Below, piece after piece: positions 27,637 through 35,871 of a stretch of DNA of 52,436 bases. Below the pieces are notes generated by a model. The model searched no databases and was not told where the DNA came from. It worked only from the letters and a program-made list of their open reading frames with translations. The DNA is from Actinobacteria bacterium HGW-Actinobacteria-1. GTDB lineage: Bacteria; Actinomycetota; Coriobacteriia; Anaerosomatales; Anaerosomataceae. The stretch lies in NCBI GenBank assembly GCA_002841355.1, contig PHFB01000018.1:1-52436 (forward strand), in the 5' to 3' direction. The stretch's first letter is position 1, and every line of letters begins with the position of its first letter. Position numbers and translations under genes: made by a program.

Positions 27637-28215
27637 CTACGTGAGGTCGGCCGGGTACTCCACACCAAGACGCTCGCCGCGGTGATGTGCAAGGCGCTGC
27701 AGGAGGATCGGCGGCACAGCCGGGAGCATCGCGCGCGGTCCGGGCGGCGGAATCGGCACCGGTATCTCGGCATAGAGTATGTCGTCGTCCGCCATCGCTT
27801 CAGCGAGCACCTCGCCGAGAAGGACGATAGCACTCCCACCGTGACCGGGGTCGCCTGGCTCGGCGCCCGAGCGCTCGGAGACGAGCACCAGACCCGCTAC
27901 CGAGAACGAGAGAGCGAGCGCCAGCTCCAGCACCGCCTCGGCTTGAATGTCGGACTCGGCGCCGGGAGCGAGCACAAGCACCTCGGGAGGTGCGATGGAC
28001 AGCTTCCCAAGCTCCTCCGGATCGATCGCGGCGTCACCGGTGAGCACGACGACGCGTCCGAGCACGTCGAGGTCACGGATGTCACCCAGAGCGTCGACCG
28101 GCATCACAACTGCGTCCACGCCACGCGCGACCGCGCGGGCGGTTGCCTCCGCCAGGGCGACGCGCTCCGACGCTTCGTCGGGCCGGAGCATCAGCTGCAC
28201 TAGAGCGAGCTTCAT
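27637..28215 (-). CDS. Truncated nitrilase-superfamily (CN-hydrolase) pseudoenzyme
   Basis: A 192-aa protein. The start MKLALVQL and the end HGGSAIVLLGEVLAEAMADDDI / LYAEIPVP follow the carbon-nitrogen hydrolase pattern, but the whole middle (about 60 residues) is missing. The catalytic Glu position reads VVMPVDALG instead of a Pro-Glu, no Lys motif is present, and the nucleophile Cys strand reads VVVLTGDAAIDPEEL. All three catalytic residues therefore appear absent, so it is probably a binding or structural protein rather than an amidase. It sits 60 bases after topA and ends 95 bases before mdh, just upstream of that promoter. Family membership is inferred from the flanks only. Confidence 0.55.
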   Translation of the reverse strand: MKLALVQLMLRPDEASERVALAEATARAVARGVDAVVMPVDALGDIRDLDVLGRVVVLTGDAAIDPEELGKLSIAPPEVLVLAPGAESDIQAEAVLELALALSFSVAGLVLVSERSGAEPGDPGHGGSAIVLLGEVLAEAMADDDILYAEIPVPIPPPGPRAMLPAVPPILLQRLAHHRGERLGVEYPADLT

Positions 28216-28275
28216 GCGGGCACCTGACTTGATCGACCGACCTCGAAAGGTTCATGCCCCGCTCGGCGGCGGGTG

Positions 28276-30846
28276 TCACGCTCCTGCGGACTTCGGCTTT
28301 CTCGGCTTGGCGGCGGTGCTCTTCTTGCGTGCCGCTGGCTTCGTCTTCGCCTTCGCTTTCGGCGCGCTTCCCTTGGCTGCGGCGGCCTTCTCGGCGGCTG
28401 CTGCCTTCTCGGCCTTGAGCGGGCACGCCGGATCGATGCAGATTCGCCACGGACCTTTGCCGGTGTGCACGACGACCATGGGAGCACCACACGAGCAGGA
28501 CTCGCCGGTGGCCTCAAGCTCGCCGTTCTGCGGCAGCGGATAGCTCGTGTTGCACGTCTCGTAGTTCGTGCAGCGCGCAAACCGCTTGAGCGTGCGGGCG
28601 GAGCGTTGTGCGATGAGGCGCCCGTCCTTGCCATCGGCAGCGCACGTCGGGCACGCGCCGATGTCGACCGTCGCTTCGAAGTTCGTGGGACACGCGGGAT
28701 CGAGGCAGCGGACACGCGGGCGCTGGCGGAACTGGATGATCTTCACCTGCGGGGTGCCGCACGTGGGGCACGCCTCGGGAACGGTCTCAATCTTGCCCTG
28801 CGGAAGCGGGAATGTTACATCGCACTCGGGCCAGCCGGCGCAGCCGACGAACTGCCCCTTCGTTTTGGGTGACGATTTCACGAGCAGATCGTGCCCCGAC
28901 TTCGGGCAGATGCCGACCTTCGCGTCCTCGACGGCGGCGTCCTTGAGAAGCTCGCCGACCTCCTCGGCTTTGGGGAGGAGCACGGCCATGACCTCGGCCA
29001 GCAGCTCACGCGAGTGTCCGACAACAGTCTCGCGCAGCGTGCGACCGTTCGCGATCTCGTCCATCTCGCTCTCGAGTTCGGCGGTCATGCCCGGAGTCGT
29101 GATGCGCTCAGCGAACGTCGAGAGCGCTTCGATGACCGCACGGCCCAGCTTCGTGGGCTCGATCGGGTCGTTCACGATGTAGCTGCGCGACTCGAGCGTC
29201 TCGATGATGTCGTGTCGCGTCGCCTTCGTGCCCAGACCGCGCTTCTCCATCTCCTGGATCAGCCCGGCTGCCTTGTACCGCTTCGGCGGCTGCGTCTGCT
29301 TCTCCTCGCTCGTCGCGCCGAGGAATCCGACCGTCTCGCCTTCGGTCATCTTCGGGAGATGCTCCTCCTTCTTGAGGCCGTAGTGGTAGATCGCACGGAA
29401 GCCCGCATCGATGACCACGTCGCCGCGTGCGATGAACCGCTCGCCACCAACCACGAGGCCGACCTTCGTCGCCTCGAGAACTGCCGGGGCCGAGAGAGTC
29501 GCCATGAAGCGGCGTGCCACGAGGTTGTAGAGCTTCCACTCCTCGGGCTTGAGCTTGTCAGGGTCAGGCGCGCCCGTCGGGTGGATCGGCGGGTGGTCGG
29601 TCGTCTCCTTGGCACCGCGCGTCGCGGTGAGCTTCTCTTGCTTGAGGAGCGATTCCGCGTACTGGTGGTATGCAGGCACGCCGGAAAGCGTCTTGAGCAG
29701 GCCGCGGATGTCGAGGCTCTTCGGGTAGACGCTGTTATCGACACGGGGATACGAGATCCAGCCGTTCATATACAGAGACTCGGCGATGTTCATCGCACGC
29801 TTGGGGCCGATGCCTTCGGCCGACGCGGCAGCCTGCAGTGCCGTGGTGTTGAACGGCGTCGGGGGCTTCACCGTGCGGCGCGTCGTGGTGACGTCAGCGA
29901 CGGTTGCCGGACCCTCGGGGGTATCGCCACCGCCGAGCACGCTGTTCGCGGCCGCGACAGCCGCATCGGCGGCTTCTGCCGAGGTGAACCGCTCGGTCTC
30001 GTGACCGGCCGGTACCTCGGTCCCGGCGACGGAGAACTTCCCGTCGACCGACCAGTATGTCTCGGGCACGAATGCCTCACGCTCGAGTTCGCGGTCGACG
30101 ATGAGCTTGAGCGTGGGCGTCTGCACGCGTCCCGCACTTCTCGGGCGACCGACACCGGCGAACCGCACCTTGGTGAGATACCGGGTGAGCACCGCACCCC
30201 AGACGAGGTCGATGTCCTGCCTCGCCTCACCGGCAGCCGCCAGCTCGTCGGATACGGTGCCGAGCTCGGCGAATGCGCGCTCGATCTCGTCCTTTGTGAT
30301 GGCCGAGAACCGCGCGCGATGCACGGGGGCGGTCTTGTTGGATTCGCGCATGACACCGCGCGCGTCAGCGCCGATGAGCTCGCCTTCGCGGTCGAAGTCG
30401 GTTGCGATGATGATCTCGTCGGCCTTCTTCGCCAGATTCTTGAGGGCGCGGACGATCTCCTTCTCGGCGGGTGATTTGCCTACCGGCGCCCACACGAGGA
30501 ACGGCAGCGACTGCAGCTTCCAGGTCTTGAGATCGAGGCCGTCGGCCGTGAACGGCTTCGAGCGCTTCTCCCAGGGCGGTACAGGCAGACTGGAGGGCAG
30601 GAGCGCGGTCGCGGTGCGACCATCTTCCCAGGTGGCCTGCCAGCCGGTATCGGTGTGCGAGAGCGCCTCGGGGAAGTCGACACCCAGAATGTGGCCCTTG
30701 AGCCCGATGCTCACCCAGTCCTCGCCGTCGCGGCGGAAGGTGTAGACGGGTGTGCTGTAGACCTTGTCGGTCTTCGGCTTGCCAACCGCCAGTATCTCGG
30801 CGATGCGGCGTGCTGCGATGTTCTTCTCGGAGACGACAAGTCGCAT
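28276..30846 (-). CDS. topA: DNA topoisomerase I, type IA, archaeal-like, with C-terminal zinc ribbons
   Basis: Relaxes negative supercoils. The 856-aa protein has a TOPRIM domain (ATDFDREGE at about 148-156), the catalytic tyrosine Y366 in WISYPRVDN, and about four Cys4 zinc-ribbon modules from about residue 620 on (for example CPTCGTPQVKI, CLDPACPTNF). A Lys/Ala-rich tail ends it. The N-terminus (MRLVVSEKNIAARRIAEIL) resembles archaeal topoisomerase I and reverse-gyrase topoisomerase halves more than the usual bacterial TopA. I used the ATG at 30846, which gives this family start; ATG 30876 and TTG 30909 are alternatives. It lies 103 bases after the HD gene. Confidence 0.92.
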   Translation of the reverse strand: MRLVVSEKNIAARRIAEILAVGKPKTDKVYSTPVYTFRRDGEDWVSIGLKGHILGVDFPEALSHTDTGWQATWEDGRTATALLPSSLPVPPWEKRSKPFTADGLDLKTWKLQSLPFLVWAPVGKSPAEKEIVRALKNLAKKADEIIIATDFDREGELIGADARGVMRESNKTAPVHRARFSAITKDEIERAFAELGTVSDELAAAGEARQDIDLVWGAVLTRYLTKVRFAGVGRPRSAGRVQTPTLKLIVDRELEREAFVPETYWSVDGKFSVAGTEVPAGHETERFTSAEAADAAVAAANSVLGGGDTPEGPATVADVTTTRRTVKPPTPFNTTALQAAASAEGIGPKRAMNIAESLYMNGWISYPRVDNSVYPKSLDIRGLLKTLSGVPAYHQYAESLLKQEKLTATRGAKETTDHPPIHPTGAPDPDKLKPEEWKLYNLVARRFMATLSAPAVLEATKVGLVVGGERFIARGDVVIDAGFRAIYHYGLKKEEHLPKMTEGETVGFLGATSEEKQTQPPKRYKAAGLIQEMEKRGLGTKATRHDIIETLESRSYIVNDPIEPTKLGRAVIEALSTFAERITTPGMTAELESEMDEIANGRTLRETVVGHSRELLAEVMAVLLPKAEEVGELLKDAAVEDAKVGICPKSGHDLLVKSSPKTKGQFVGCAGWPECDVTFPLPQGKIETVPEACPTCGTPQVKIIQFRQRPRVRCLDPACPTNFEATVDIGACPTCAADGKDGRLIAQRSARTLKRFARCTNYETCNTSYPLPQNGELEATGESCSCGAPMVVVHTGKGPWRICIDPACPLKAEKAAAAEKAAAAKGSAPKAKAKTKPAARKKSTAAKPRKPKSAGA

Positions 30847-30903
30847 TGGCGCGTGGTCCTCTTCCCTCGGGGCCATGAACGTAAATGCGAGTATATACCG
30901 GCC

Positions 30904-30909
30904 TGTCAA
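30904..30909 (-). promoter_or_regulatory. Consensus -35 (TTGACA) upstream of topA
   Basis: A perfect TTGACA lies 58 bases before the topA ATG on the minus strand. The best -10 options are ATTTAC at 17 bases or a TATACT that is too close, so the promoter is plausible but its -10 is not settled. Confidence 0.35.
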
Positions 30910-30949
30910 CCGGACTCTGAACCAGAGCTGACCGCGCCGGTAGCCCGGA

Positions 30950-31504
30950 CTACAGCCCGATGTCCCCCGCGCGACCCTTCATCGCATCCAGCGCGATGCC
31001 GAGAAACTCCTCGCGAGTGAGGCCGATTTCCTCACACACGGCCATTTGCTCTCGGTTGGCTCCACGGGCGAATGCCTTCTCTTTCCAGCGCTTGAGCAGC
31101 GAGCGAACCTCGACACCCGCCAAGTCCTTCTCCGGGCGAACCAGCGCCGCCGCCACGATGAATCCCGTGGTGGGGTCGGCGGCATAGAGCGCGCGATCGA
31201 AGAGCGATTCCAGCGGTGCCTTGCCCGCATGCGCAAGGATGGCGTGCAGCATCTCGTCGTCGATCCGGTCGCCGAGGAGCTCCGCGGTCACGATGCCGTG
31301 ACGCTCAAAGTCCTCCGCGGTCTCCGCGTAGTCGAGGTCGTGCAGCAGACCGGCGAGCGCCCAGCGCTCGACGTCGCCCTCCGATAGCTCGAAGTGATGC
31401 GCAAGCGCCTCCATGATGATCTCGGTCGCCACGCAGTGGTTGACGAGGTTCCGATTGGCGACTCGCTCTTGCACCAACGCCAGCGCTTCATCGCGAGCGA
31501 TCAT
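30950..31504 (-). CDS. HD-domain hydrolase (HDIG-like), hyp-operon associated
   Basis: A 184-aa soluble protein with an HD metal-binding pattern: NHCVATEIIMEAL (about 21-33), LAGLLHDLDYAE (about 53-64) and LHAILAHAG further on. Related proteins are annotated as HDIG/metal-dependent phosphohydrolases of unknown substrate. The ATG overlaps the hypB stop (ATGA), so it is translated with the nickel-insertion genes; a functional link is possible but unproven. The longer upstream frame is hypB out of phase. Confidence 0.82.
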   Translation of the reverse strand: MIARDEALALVQERVANRNLVNHCVATEIIMEALAHHFELSEGDVERWALAGLLHDLDYAETAEDFERHGIVTAELLGDRIDDEMLHAILAHAGKAPLESLFDRALYAADPTTGFIVAAALVRPEKDLAGVEVRSLLKRWKEKAFARGANREQMAVCEEIGLTREEFLGIALDAMKGRAGDIGL

Positions 31505-32166
31505 GACTGCACCACCTTCGCTGCTTCGATGCGGGCCGCGAGCCACTCGACCCAGGCATCCACACCCTCGCCCTTGGTGGCCGCGATCGCGAATACCGGC
31601 GCGGTCGGGTTGAGGTCGTGCACGACGCTGCGGAACTCCTCCTCATTGAAGTCGAAGAAACTCACCGTGTCGTACTTGTTCAGGATGACCGCCTCGGAGA
31701 GCTGGAAGATGCCCGGGTACTTGTACGGCTTGTCGTGCCCTTCCGGCACCGAGAGGATCATGATCTTCGCATGCTCGCCCAGGTCGAAGTCGGTCGGGCA
31801 CACCAGGTTGCCGACGTTCTCGATGATGAGCAGGTCGATCTCGTCGAGGTCGAGCGTGTCCACCGCGCGGCGGATCATGTCGGACTCGAGGTGGCACGCG
31901 CCACCGGTGTTGATCTGCACGGCGGGGATGCCGTGCGCCGCGATCTTCTCGGCATCAACGCGCGATGCGATGTCACCCTCGATGACCGCGATGCGATACC
32001 TATCTCGCAGCGCGGCGATGGTGGCGAGGATGGTGGATGTCTTGCCGGCACCGGGGCTCGCCATCAGGTCGACGACGAAGACGCCCTTGCGGGCGAAGAG
32101 TTCCCGGTTTCCCTCGGCAAGCGTGTCGTTCTTCTCAAGAATGCCCTTGGCGATATCGACCCGCAC
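31501..32166 (-). CDS. hypB: Hydrogenase nickel-incorporation GTPase HypB
   Basis: A GTPase that delivers nickel with HypA to the large subunit of NiFe hydrogenases. The 221-aa protein has the P-loop ASPGAGKTS (36-44), the metal-site C92-H93 (GGACHLESD) and C124 (ENVGNLVCP), which are the G-domain metal ligands. It lacks the N-terminal CXXCGC motif and the histidine-rich tail found in some relatives. It follows hypA by 9 bases. No hydrogenase structural gene lies in the window. Confidence 0.95.
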   Translation of the reverse strand: MRVDIAKGILEKNDTLAEGNRELFARKGVFVVDLMASPGAGKTSTILATIAALRDRYRIAVIEGDIASRVDAEKIAAHGIPAVQINTGGACHLESDMIRRAVDTLDLDEIDLLIIENVGNLVCPTDFDLGEHAKIMILSVPEGHDKPYKYPGIFQLSEAVILNKYDTVSFFDFNEEEFRSVVHDLNPTAPVFAIAATKGEGVDAWVEWLAARIEAAKVVQS

Positions 32167-32175
32167 GAAGACCCC

Positions 32176-32517
32176 CTAGTCGATGTCCATACTGTCGATC
32201 TGCAGCTCGCGACCATGGATGAGCGTGCAGACGTACGAGCCGCACTCGGGGCACTTCGCGTCGAAGCGGCCGTGGCCGAACTCCGCCGAGCACTCCCCGC
32301 ATACCGAGCGAGCCGGGACCATGGTGACGTTGAGCGTCGAGCCCTCGGCGATCGAATCCTTGGTGAGGACGCTGAACGCGAACTGCAACGCTTCTTCCTG
32401 GATCTCGGTGAGCACGCCGATCGTCACTTCGATGCTGTTGATGCGACTGGCGTTCTCCTTGCCCGCTGCTTCGAGCGATGCCGTCACGATGCCGTCGCAG
32501 ATGCCCATCTCATGCAC
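32176..32517 (-). CDS. hypA: Hydrogenase nickel-incorporation protein HypA
   Basis: A 113-aa nickel metallochaperone. The N-terminal MHEMGI contains the Ni-binding His2, and the zinc site consists of two CXXC pairs, VCGEC and KCPEC. The start is GTG at 32517, with AAGGG 8 nt upstream, 27 bases after tatC. It forms a run hypA-hypB-HD that is probably co-transcribed with tatA-tatC. Confidence 0.94.
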   Translation of the reverse strand: MHEMGICDGIVTASLEAAGKENASRINSIEVTIGVLTEIQEEALQFAFSVLTKDSIAEGSTLNVTMVPARSVCGECSAEFGHGRFDAKCPECGSYVCTLIHGRELQIDSMDID

Positions 32518-32544
32518 AGATGTGTCCCTTTCGTGGAGCAGGTG

Positions 32545-33333
32545 TCAGGACTCGTCGTCCTCGTCGTCATCGTCGTCGAACTCGGCGTCGGCAGCACGCT
32601 GGGCAGCGATCTTCTTGGACATCATGATTCTCACCAGAAGCATGCTCAGCTCGTAGAGCCCGATCATCGCCGCCGAGAGGAAGCCCATGCTCACGGGCGA
32701 CCAGTCCGGGGTGATCATGGATGCGACCACGATGATCACGACCCAGACGATGCGCCAGTTCTTGCGAAGCTTCGCATACGGCACAACGCCGAAGTACGTG
32801 AGGTAGAACACGACGACCGGTGTCTCGAAAGCGACGCCGAAGCCGATGAGGAAGTATGCGATGACCGTGATGATGTCGGTGGCCTGCGCCTGGAACTGCA
32901 TGATGCTGCCGGCCTGACCGACAAGCCATGCGAAGCTGGCCGGCAGGATGATCACGTAGCAGAACGCGACGCCGATGAGGAACAGCACCACCGAGGCGAT
33001 GAACGTGCCAAGGAACCAGCGCTGCTCTTTGGGCCGAAGCGCCGGCAGAAAGAAGCTCATGACCTGCCAGATGGTGACGGGGCTCGTGAGCACGAGCGCG
33101 CCCCAGAGGGCCACCTTGAAGCGGACCATCATCGGATCGAACGCGCGCAGCGCGATGATCGGGCGATCCCCAAGCGCGGCACGAACCGGCTCGACGAGAA
33201 CATTGAAAAGCGGATCTGCCACGAAGTACAAACCGACCGCGGCCACGATCAACACTGAGGCGACGATCATGAGGCGTCGGCGCAACTCGGCGATGTGGCC
33301 GAAGAATGGCATTCTCTTGGGAGCGATGGGCAT
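32545..33333 (-). CDS. tatC: Sec-independent protein translocase TatC
   Basis: A core receptor of the twin-arginine pathway (262 aa, six helices). Conserved parts are FFGHIAELRRRLMIV at the N-terminus (the Tat signal-binding face), FFLPALRPKEQRWFLGTF, and FGVAFETPVVVFYLTYFGVV. It ends in a very acidic tail (DDDDDEDDES). The ATG at 33333 is 17 bases after the tatA stop; ATG 33312 (MPFFGH) is an alternative. Next to hypAB this would suit export of a folded metalloenzyme. Confidence 0.94.
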   Translation of the reverse strand: MPIAPKRMPFFGHIAELRRRLMIVASVLIVAAVGLYFVADPLFNVLVEPVRAALGDRPIIALRAFDPMMVRFKVALWGALVLTSPVTIWQVMSFFLPALRPKEQRWFLGTFIASVVLFLIGVAFCYVIILPASFAWLVGQAGSIMQFQAQATDIITVIAYFLIGFGVAFETPVVVFYLTYFGVVPYAKLRKNWRIVWVVIIVVASMITPDWSPVSMGFLSAAMIGLYELSMLLVRIMMSKKIAAQRAADAEFDDDDDEDDES

Positions 33334-33350
33334 GGCGTCAGGGTGCGCAG

Positions 33351-33839
33351 CTACTGCTGCTCCCCCGCCTCCTCTCCATCGTCGGTGACATCGCTGATCA
33401 TTCCGGGTGCGTCGGGCGCTCCGGGCGTCCAACCCGCATCCTCGGGTGCGATCGGCGCATCATCGTCGTCCGCGTCCTCGGCCGGAGGCGGAGCCACCTC
33501 GGGCAACCCGCCCGGCAGTGTCTCCCCGGGAGCGACCACACCGGCCTGCTGACGGTACTCGCGGGCCTTCTGGAAAGGATCAGGCTCGACAGCTTCGTCG
33601 GCATCCTTCGAAGTGTCCTTCACGGCGCCGGAGCCCTTCATGGCCTTCTCGGCCTGTGCGTTCTGCTCGGCGAGGTACATCTCGGCCTTGAACGTGGATT
33701 CCATCATGGCTTGATAGCGCTTGAACTCGCGCGTGAACCGCCCGATGGTTCGCGCCATCTCGGGAAGCTTGTCAGGACCGAACAGCAACAACACCACGAA
33801 TGCGATGATGATGAGTTCGCTGCCGCCGATGCCGAACAA
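33351..33839 (-). CDS. tatA: Twin-arginine translocase TatA/TatB-family protein
   Basis: A 162-aa protein with one N-terminal helix and the FGP hinge (LLLFGPDKLPEMART), then an amphipathic helix and a long acidic Pro/Ala/Asp-rich tail (from about residue 85). The early glutamate (E8, GGSELI) is more TatB-like, and the tail is longer than in TatA; the only other Tat gene here is tatC, so it may do both jobs. The start is TTG at 33839, backed by a strong GGAGGAG 8 nt upstream. Confidence 0.9.
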   Translation of the reverse strand: MFGIGGSELIIIAFVVLLLFGPDKLPEMARTIGRFTREFKRYQAMMESTFKAEMYLAEQNAQAEKAMKGSGAVKDTSKDADEAVEPDPFQKAREYRQQAGVVAPGETLPGGLPEVAPPPAEDADDDDAPIAPEDAGWTPGAPDAPGMISDVTDDGEEAGEQQ

Positions 33840-33937
33840 CGCTTCAACTCCTCCAGCTGCACGCGGACGAGACCAGACCGGTCGCGGTCATGCGAACGAG
33901 TCTAGGGTCACCACTGCGGCAACACAAGACGTGAGGC

Positions 33938-34273
33938 TCAGAACCCCTCGGCGTCAGCGGCACTCGCGAAGATCGGGAAGACCTTGTCGAGTCCGGTGAT
34001 CCGGAAGATCTTGAGGATGCCTTCTTTGGTGCAGATGATGCGCATCGAGCCGGACTGCTCCTTCACGCGACGCAGCCCGCTCACGAGCACACCCAACCCC
34101 GAGCTGTCGATGAAGCCGACGTTCTCGAGGTCGACCACGAGGTCGATACAGCCGTCGTCGACAGCATCGACGAGGTACGACTTGAGGAGCGGCGACGTGT
34201 AGACATCGACCTCGCCGTTCACGGCGATGCGGCATGTGCTTCCGTCGCGCTCGGTCGAAATGTCGAGTTCCAT
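33938..34273 (-). CDS. STAS-domain anti-sigma-factor antagonist (SpoIIAA-like)
   Basis: A 111-aa single STAS domain. The phosphorylatable serine lies in VGFIDSSGLGVLVSG (about 57-71), the usual target of an anti-sigma kinase. IAVNGEVDVYTSPLLKSYL is the N-terminal strand-helix. The ATG at 34273 has GGAGAGGT upstream. It is divergent from a second STAS gene (34394-34747); no anti-sigma kinase or sigma factor gene is adjacent. Confidence 0.92.
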   Translation of the reverse strand: MELDISTERDGSTCRIAVNGEVDVYTSPLLKSYLVDAVDDGCIDLVVDLENVGFIDSSGLGVLVSGLRRVKEQSGSMRIICTKEGILKIFRITGLDKVFPIFASAADAEGF

Positions 34274-34311
34274 GCTCGTACCTCTCCGTCTGCATCTCGT
34301 CGGTCTCCTCG

Positions 34312-34340
34312 ATTGTAACCGTCGGGTACGCCGGTGAGAA
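34312..34340 (-). promoter_or_regulatory. Candidate promoter of the minus-strand STAS gene
   Basis: On the minus strand TTCTCA (34335-34340) and TACAAT (34312-34317) are 17 bases apart. The start would be near 34305, about 30 bases before the ATG. Confidence 0.5.
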
Positions 34341-34393
34341 GGCAAGACGAATCGGGTAGGTAGTAGACGTTCGCGTCGAGCGGAAGGAAGCAC

Positions 34394-34747
34394 ATGCCAC
34401 TCACGATTCAACTCGACCCCGGCGAATCGCACTGGACACTCACGCTGATCGGCGATTTGGACTACAGCGAGTGTGCGGCGTTTCGGATGACGATCGATCG
34501 CATCTTGAAGGACTCTCCGGGTTCGACCATCGTCGATCTATCGCGTTTGGACTACCTGGACAGTTCGGGACTCGGGCTACTGCTCTCGTTGTCGAAGGAG
34601 TACGGCGCCCATGGCGGGCGGCTCATTCTGGTGACGAACGATGCCGTGGACAGCATCCTCGATCTCACGCGGCTCTCCGGGATCTTCTCCACGGCTTCGG
34701 ACTTGCAGGAAGCCAGCGTGATGGTTGCAGACACGAGAGCCAGTTAG
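34394..34747 (+). CDS. STAS-domain protein, divergent partner
   Basis: A 117-aa STAS domain with LIGDLDYSECAAFRMTIDRIL and the serine site LDYLDSSGLGLLLSLS (about 52-67). The ATG at 34394 has GGAAGGA 5 nt upstream. It shares only the family fold with its divergent neighbour; the sequence is clearly different, so it is not a recent copy. It could be a second antagonist or a partner-switch scaffold. Confidence 0.9.
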   Translation: MPLTIQLDPGESHWTLTLIGDLDYSECAAFRMTIDRILKDSPGSTIVDLSRLDYLDSSGLGLLLSLSKEYGAHGGRLILVTNDAVDSILDLTRLSGIFSTASDLQEASVMVADTRAS

Positions 34748-34768
34748 CCAGGCACTCTCGAAACACGA

Positions 34769-34797
34769 ACGGCCGGCCGCACGAAGCGACCGGCCGT
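34769..34797. terminator. Hairpin terminator after the plus-strand STAS gene
   Basis: An inverted repeat of 12 bp with one mismatch (ACGGCCGGCCGC / GCGACCGGCCGT, 5-nt loop) is followed by CTTCGTTT on the plus strand. It lies between convergent genes and may also end the minus-strand TPR unit. Confidence 0.7.
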
Positions 34798-34821
34798 CTT
34801 CGTTTGCGGATCCGTGCGCGC

Positions 34822-35379
34822 TTACGGAGTGCCGCTCGCGGGAGCAGAGCCAGTCGCCGAGGAGGTGATCTGGCTCAGCAGCTGCTTCGCGTTCTCGATC
34901 TGGGCGGTAAGCGTCGGGTCATTCGTGGCGATGAATGCCTCAAGCGCGGCCTGCGCATCGGGGCTCCCGGCGTATGTCAGCGCGAACGCCTTGTTGCCGA
35001 TCACGATGTTGTCCTTCGGGTTGAGCGCAAGCGCCTGGTCGTAGTACGTGACCGCCGAGAGCCAGTACGGACGCGACGCGTCCTGCGCACCGCTCTCATA
35101 CTCGGCCACCGCCCACTCGTAATACGTGTGGCCGACGTTCGCGAGCAGCGCCTCGTTCGTCGGATCTGATTTCGAGGCTGTGAGTGCGGCATCCACCTGA
35201 GGCTGATACGTCGCGGCGAAGCCGACGCCGGCGGCACCGGTCGTATTCGCATTATTGTTGTTGCTGCTGCCACCGAATCCCGAGAAGCCGACGAGCGCGA
35301 TACTCGCTACGAACGTGACCGCCACGAATACGATGACGACCTTCGTCCACATCGGAGCACTCTGCTTGTTGATTGCCAT
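34822..35379 (-). CDS. Membrane-anchored TPR-like protein
   Basis: A 185-aa protein. One N-terminal transmembrane helix (about 12-32) is followed by a Gly/Ser/Asn linker. Two to three tetratricopeptide-like helical repeats follow (NEALLANVGHTYYEWAVAEY, SAVTYYDQALALNPKDNIVI), then a Thr/Ser/Pro tail. The ATG has GGAAGGTG 5 nt upstream. The upstream neighbour carries a related low-complexity layout. It probably acts as an extracytoplasmic scaffold; no enzymatic motif is seen. Confidence 0.72.
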   Translation of the reverse strand: MAINKQSAPMWTKVVIVFVAVTFVASIALVGFSGFGGSSNNNNANTTGAAGVGFAATYQPQVDAALTASKSDPTNEALLANVGHTYYEWAVAEYESGAQDASRPYWLSAVTYYDQALALNPKDNIVIGNKAFALTYAGSPDAQAALEAFIATNDPTLTAQIENAKQLLSQITSSATGSAPASGTP

Positions 35380-35450
35380 GCCTGCACCTTCCGTGAGAGT
35401 GAGTGCGTGCCCGACCCCGACGGTGCCCGTCGGAGCTACAGGCCGCTTCG

Positions 35451-35858
35451 CTAGTTGCTGGTTGTCGTGGTCGAGCCCGTTGCCACGGCCGAACCCGATG
35501 CCGTTCCGGAGCCGGTCATGCCGCTCAAGTCAGGGTGATTCGCGGGCATCTGGCCCGAGTTGATCTGCTCTTGGGTCAGCTGAGGAGCGCTCCCCGTGCC
35601 CGACGCCGCAGCACCGGTTGTCGCACCTGAGTTCGCCGTAGTGCCGCCGGTCGGGATGACAAGGCCGACGAGGAGACCGATGAGCAGCGCGATGACGGTC
35701 ATCAGTGCCGCAATGACCATCGGCACATCCTGCGCAAAGAACGATCCGCTTGCGGTCGGTGCCGAATGGACTGGTGTCTGCACCTGCTTGCCTGTCGCCT
35801 TCTTCGGCGCTGGCTTCGCGTCTTCTTCTTCGTCGAAGAAGAAATCCTGGTCGCTCAC
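35451..35858 (-). CDS. Single-pass membrane protein with acidic N-terminus and GNHP-like motif
   Basis: A 135-aa protein I cannot assign. It has an acidic cytoplasmic N-terminus (SDQDFFFDEEEDAKP), one helix (about 48-68), and an extracytoplasmic low-complexity Gly/Ser/Thr tail with the segment INSGQMPANHPDLSG. In other anaerobes a similar Pro-His-Pro segment often lies just before TPR domains, and the next gene here encodes a TPR-like protein, so the two may be a split version. The GTG at 35858 has AGGAGGT 8 nt upstream. It follows the RseC-like gene by 13 bases. Confidence 0.6.
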   Translation of the reverse strand: MSDQDFFFDEEEDAKPAPKKATGKQVQTPVHSAPTASGSFFAQDVPMVIAALMTVIALLIGLLVGLVIPTGGTTANSGATTGAAASGTGSAPQLTQEQINSGQMPANHPDLSGMTGSGTASGSAVATGSTTTTSN

Positions 35859-35871
35859 GTGCGGATACCTC

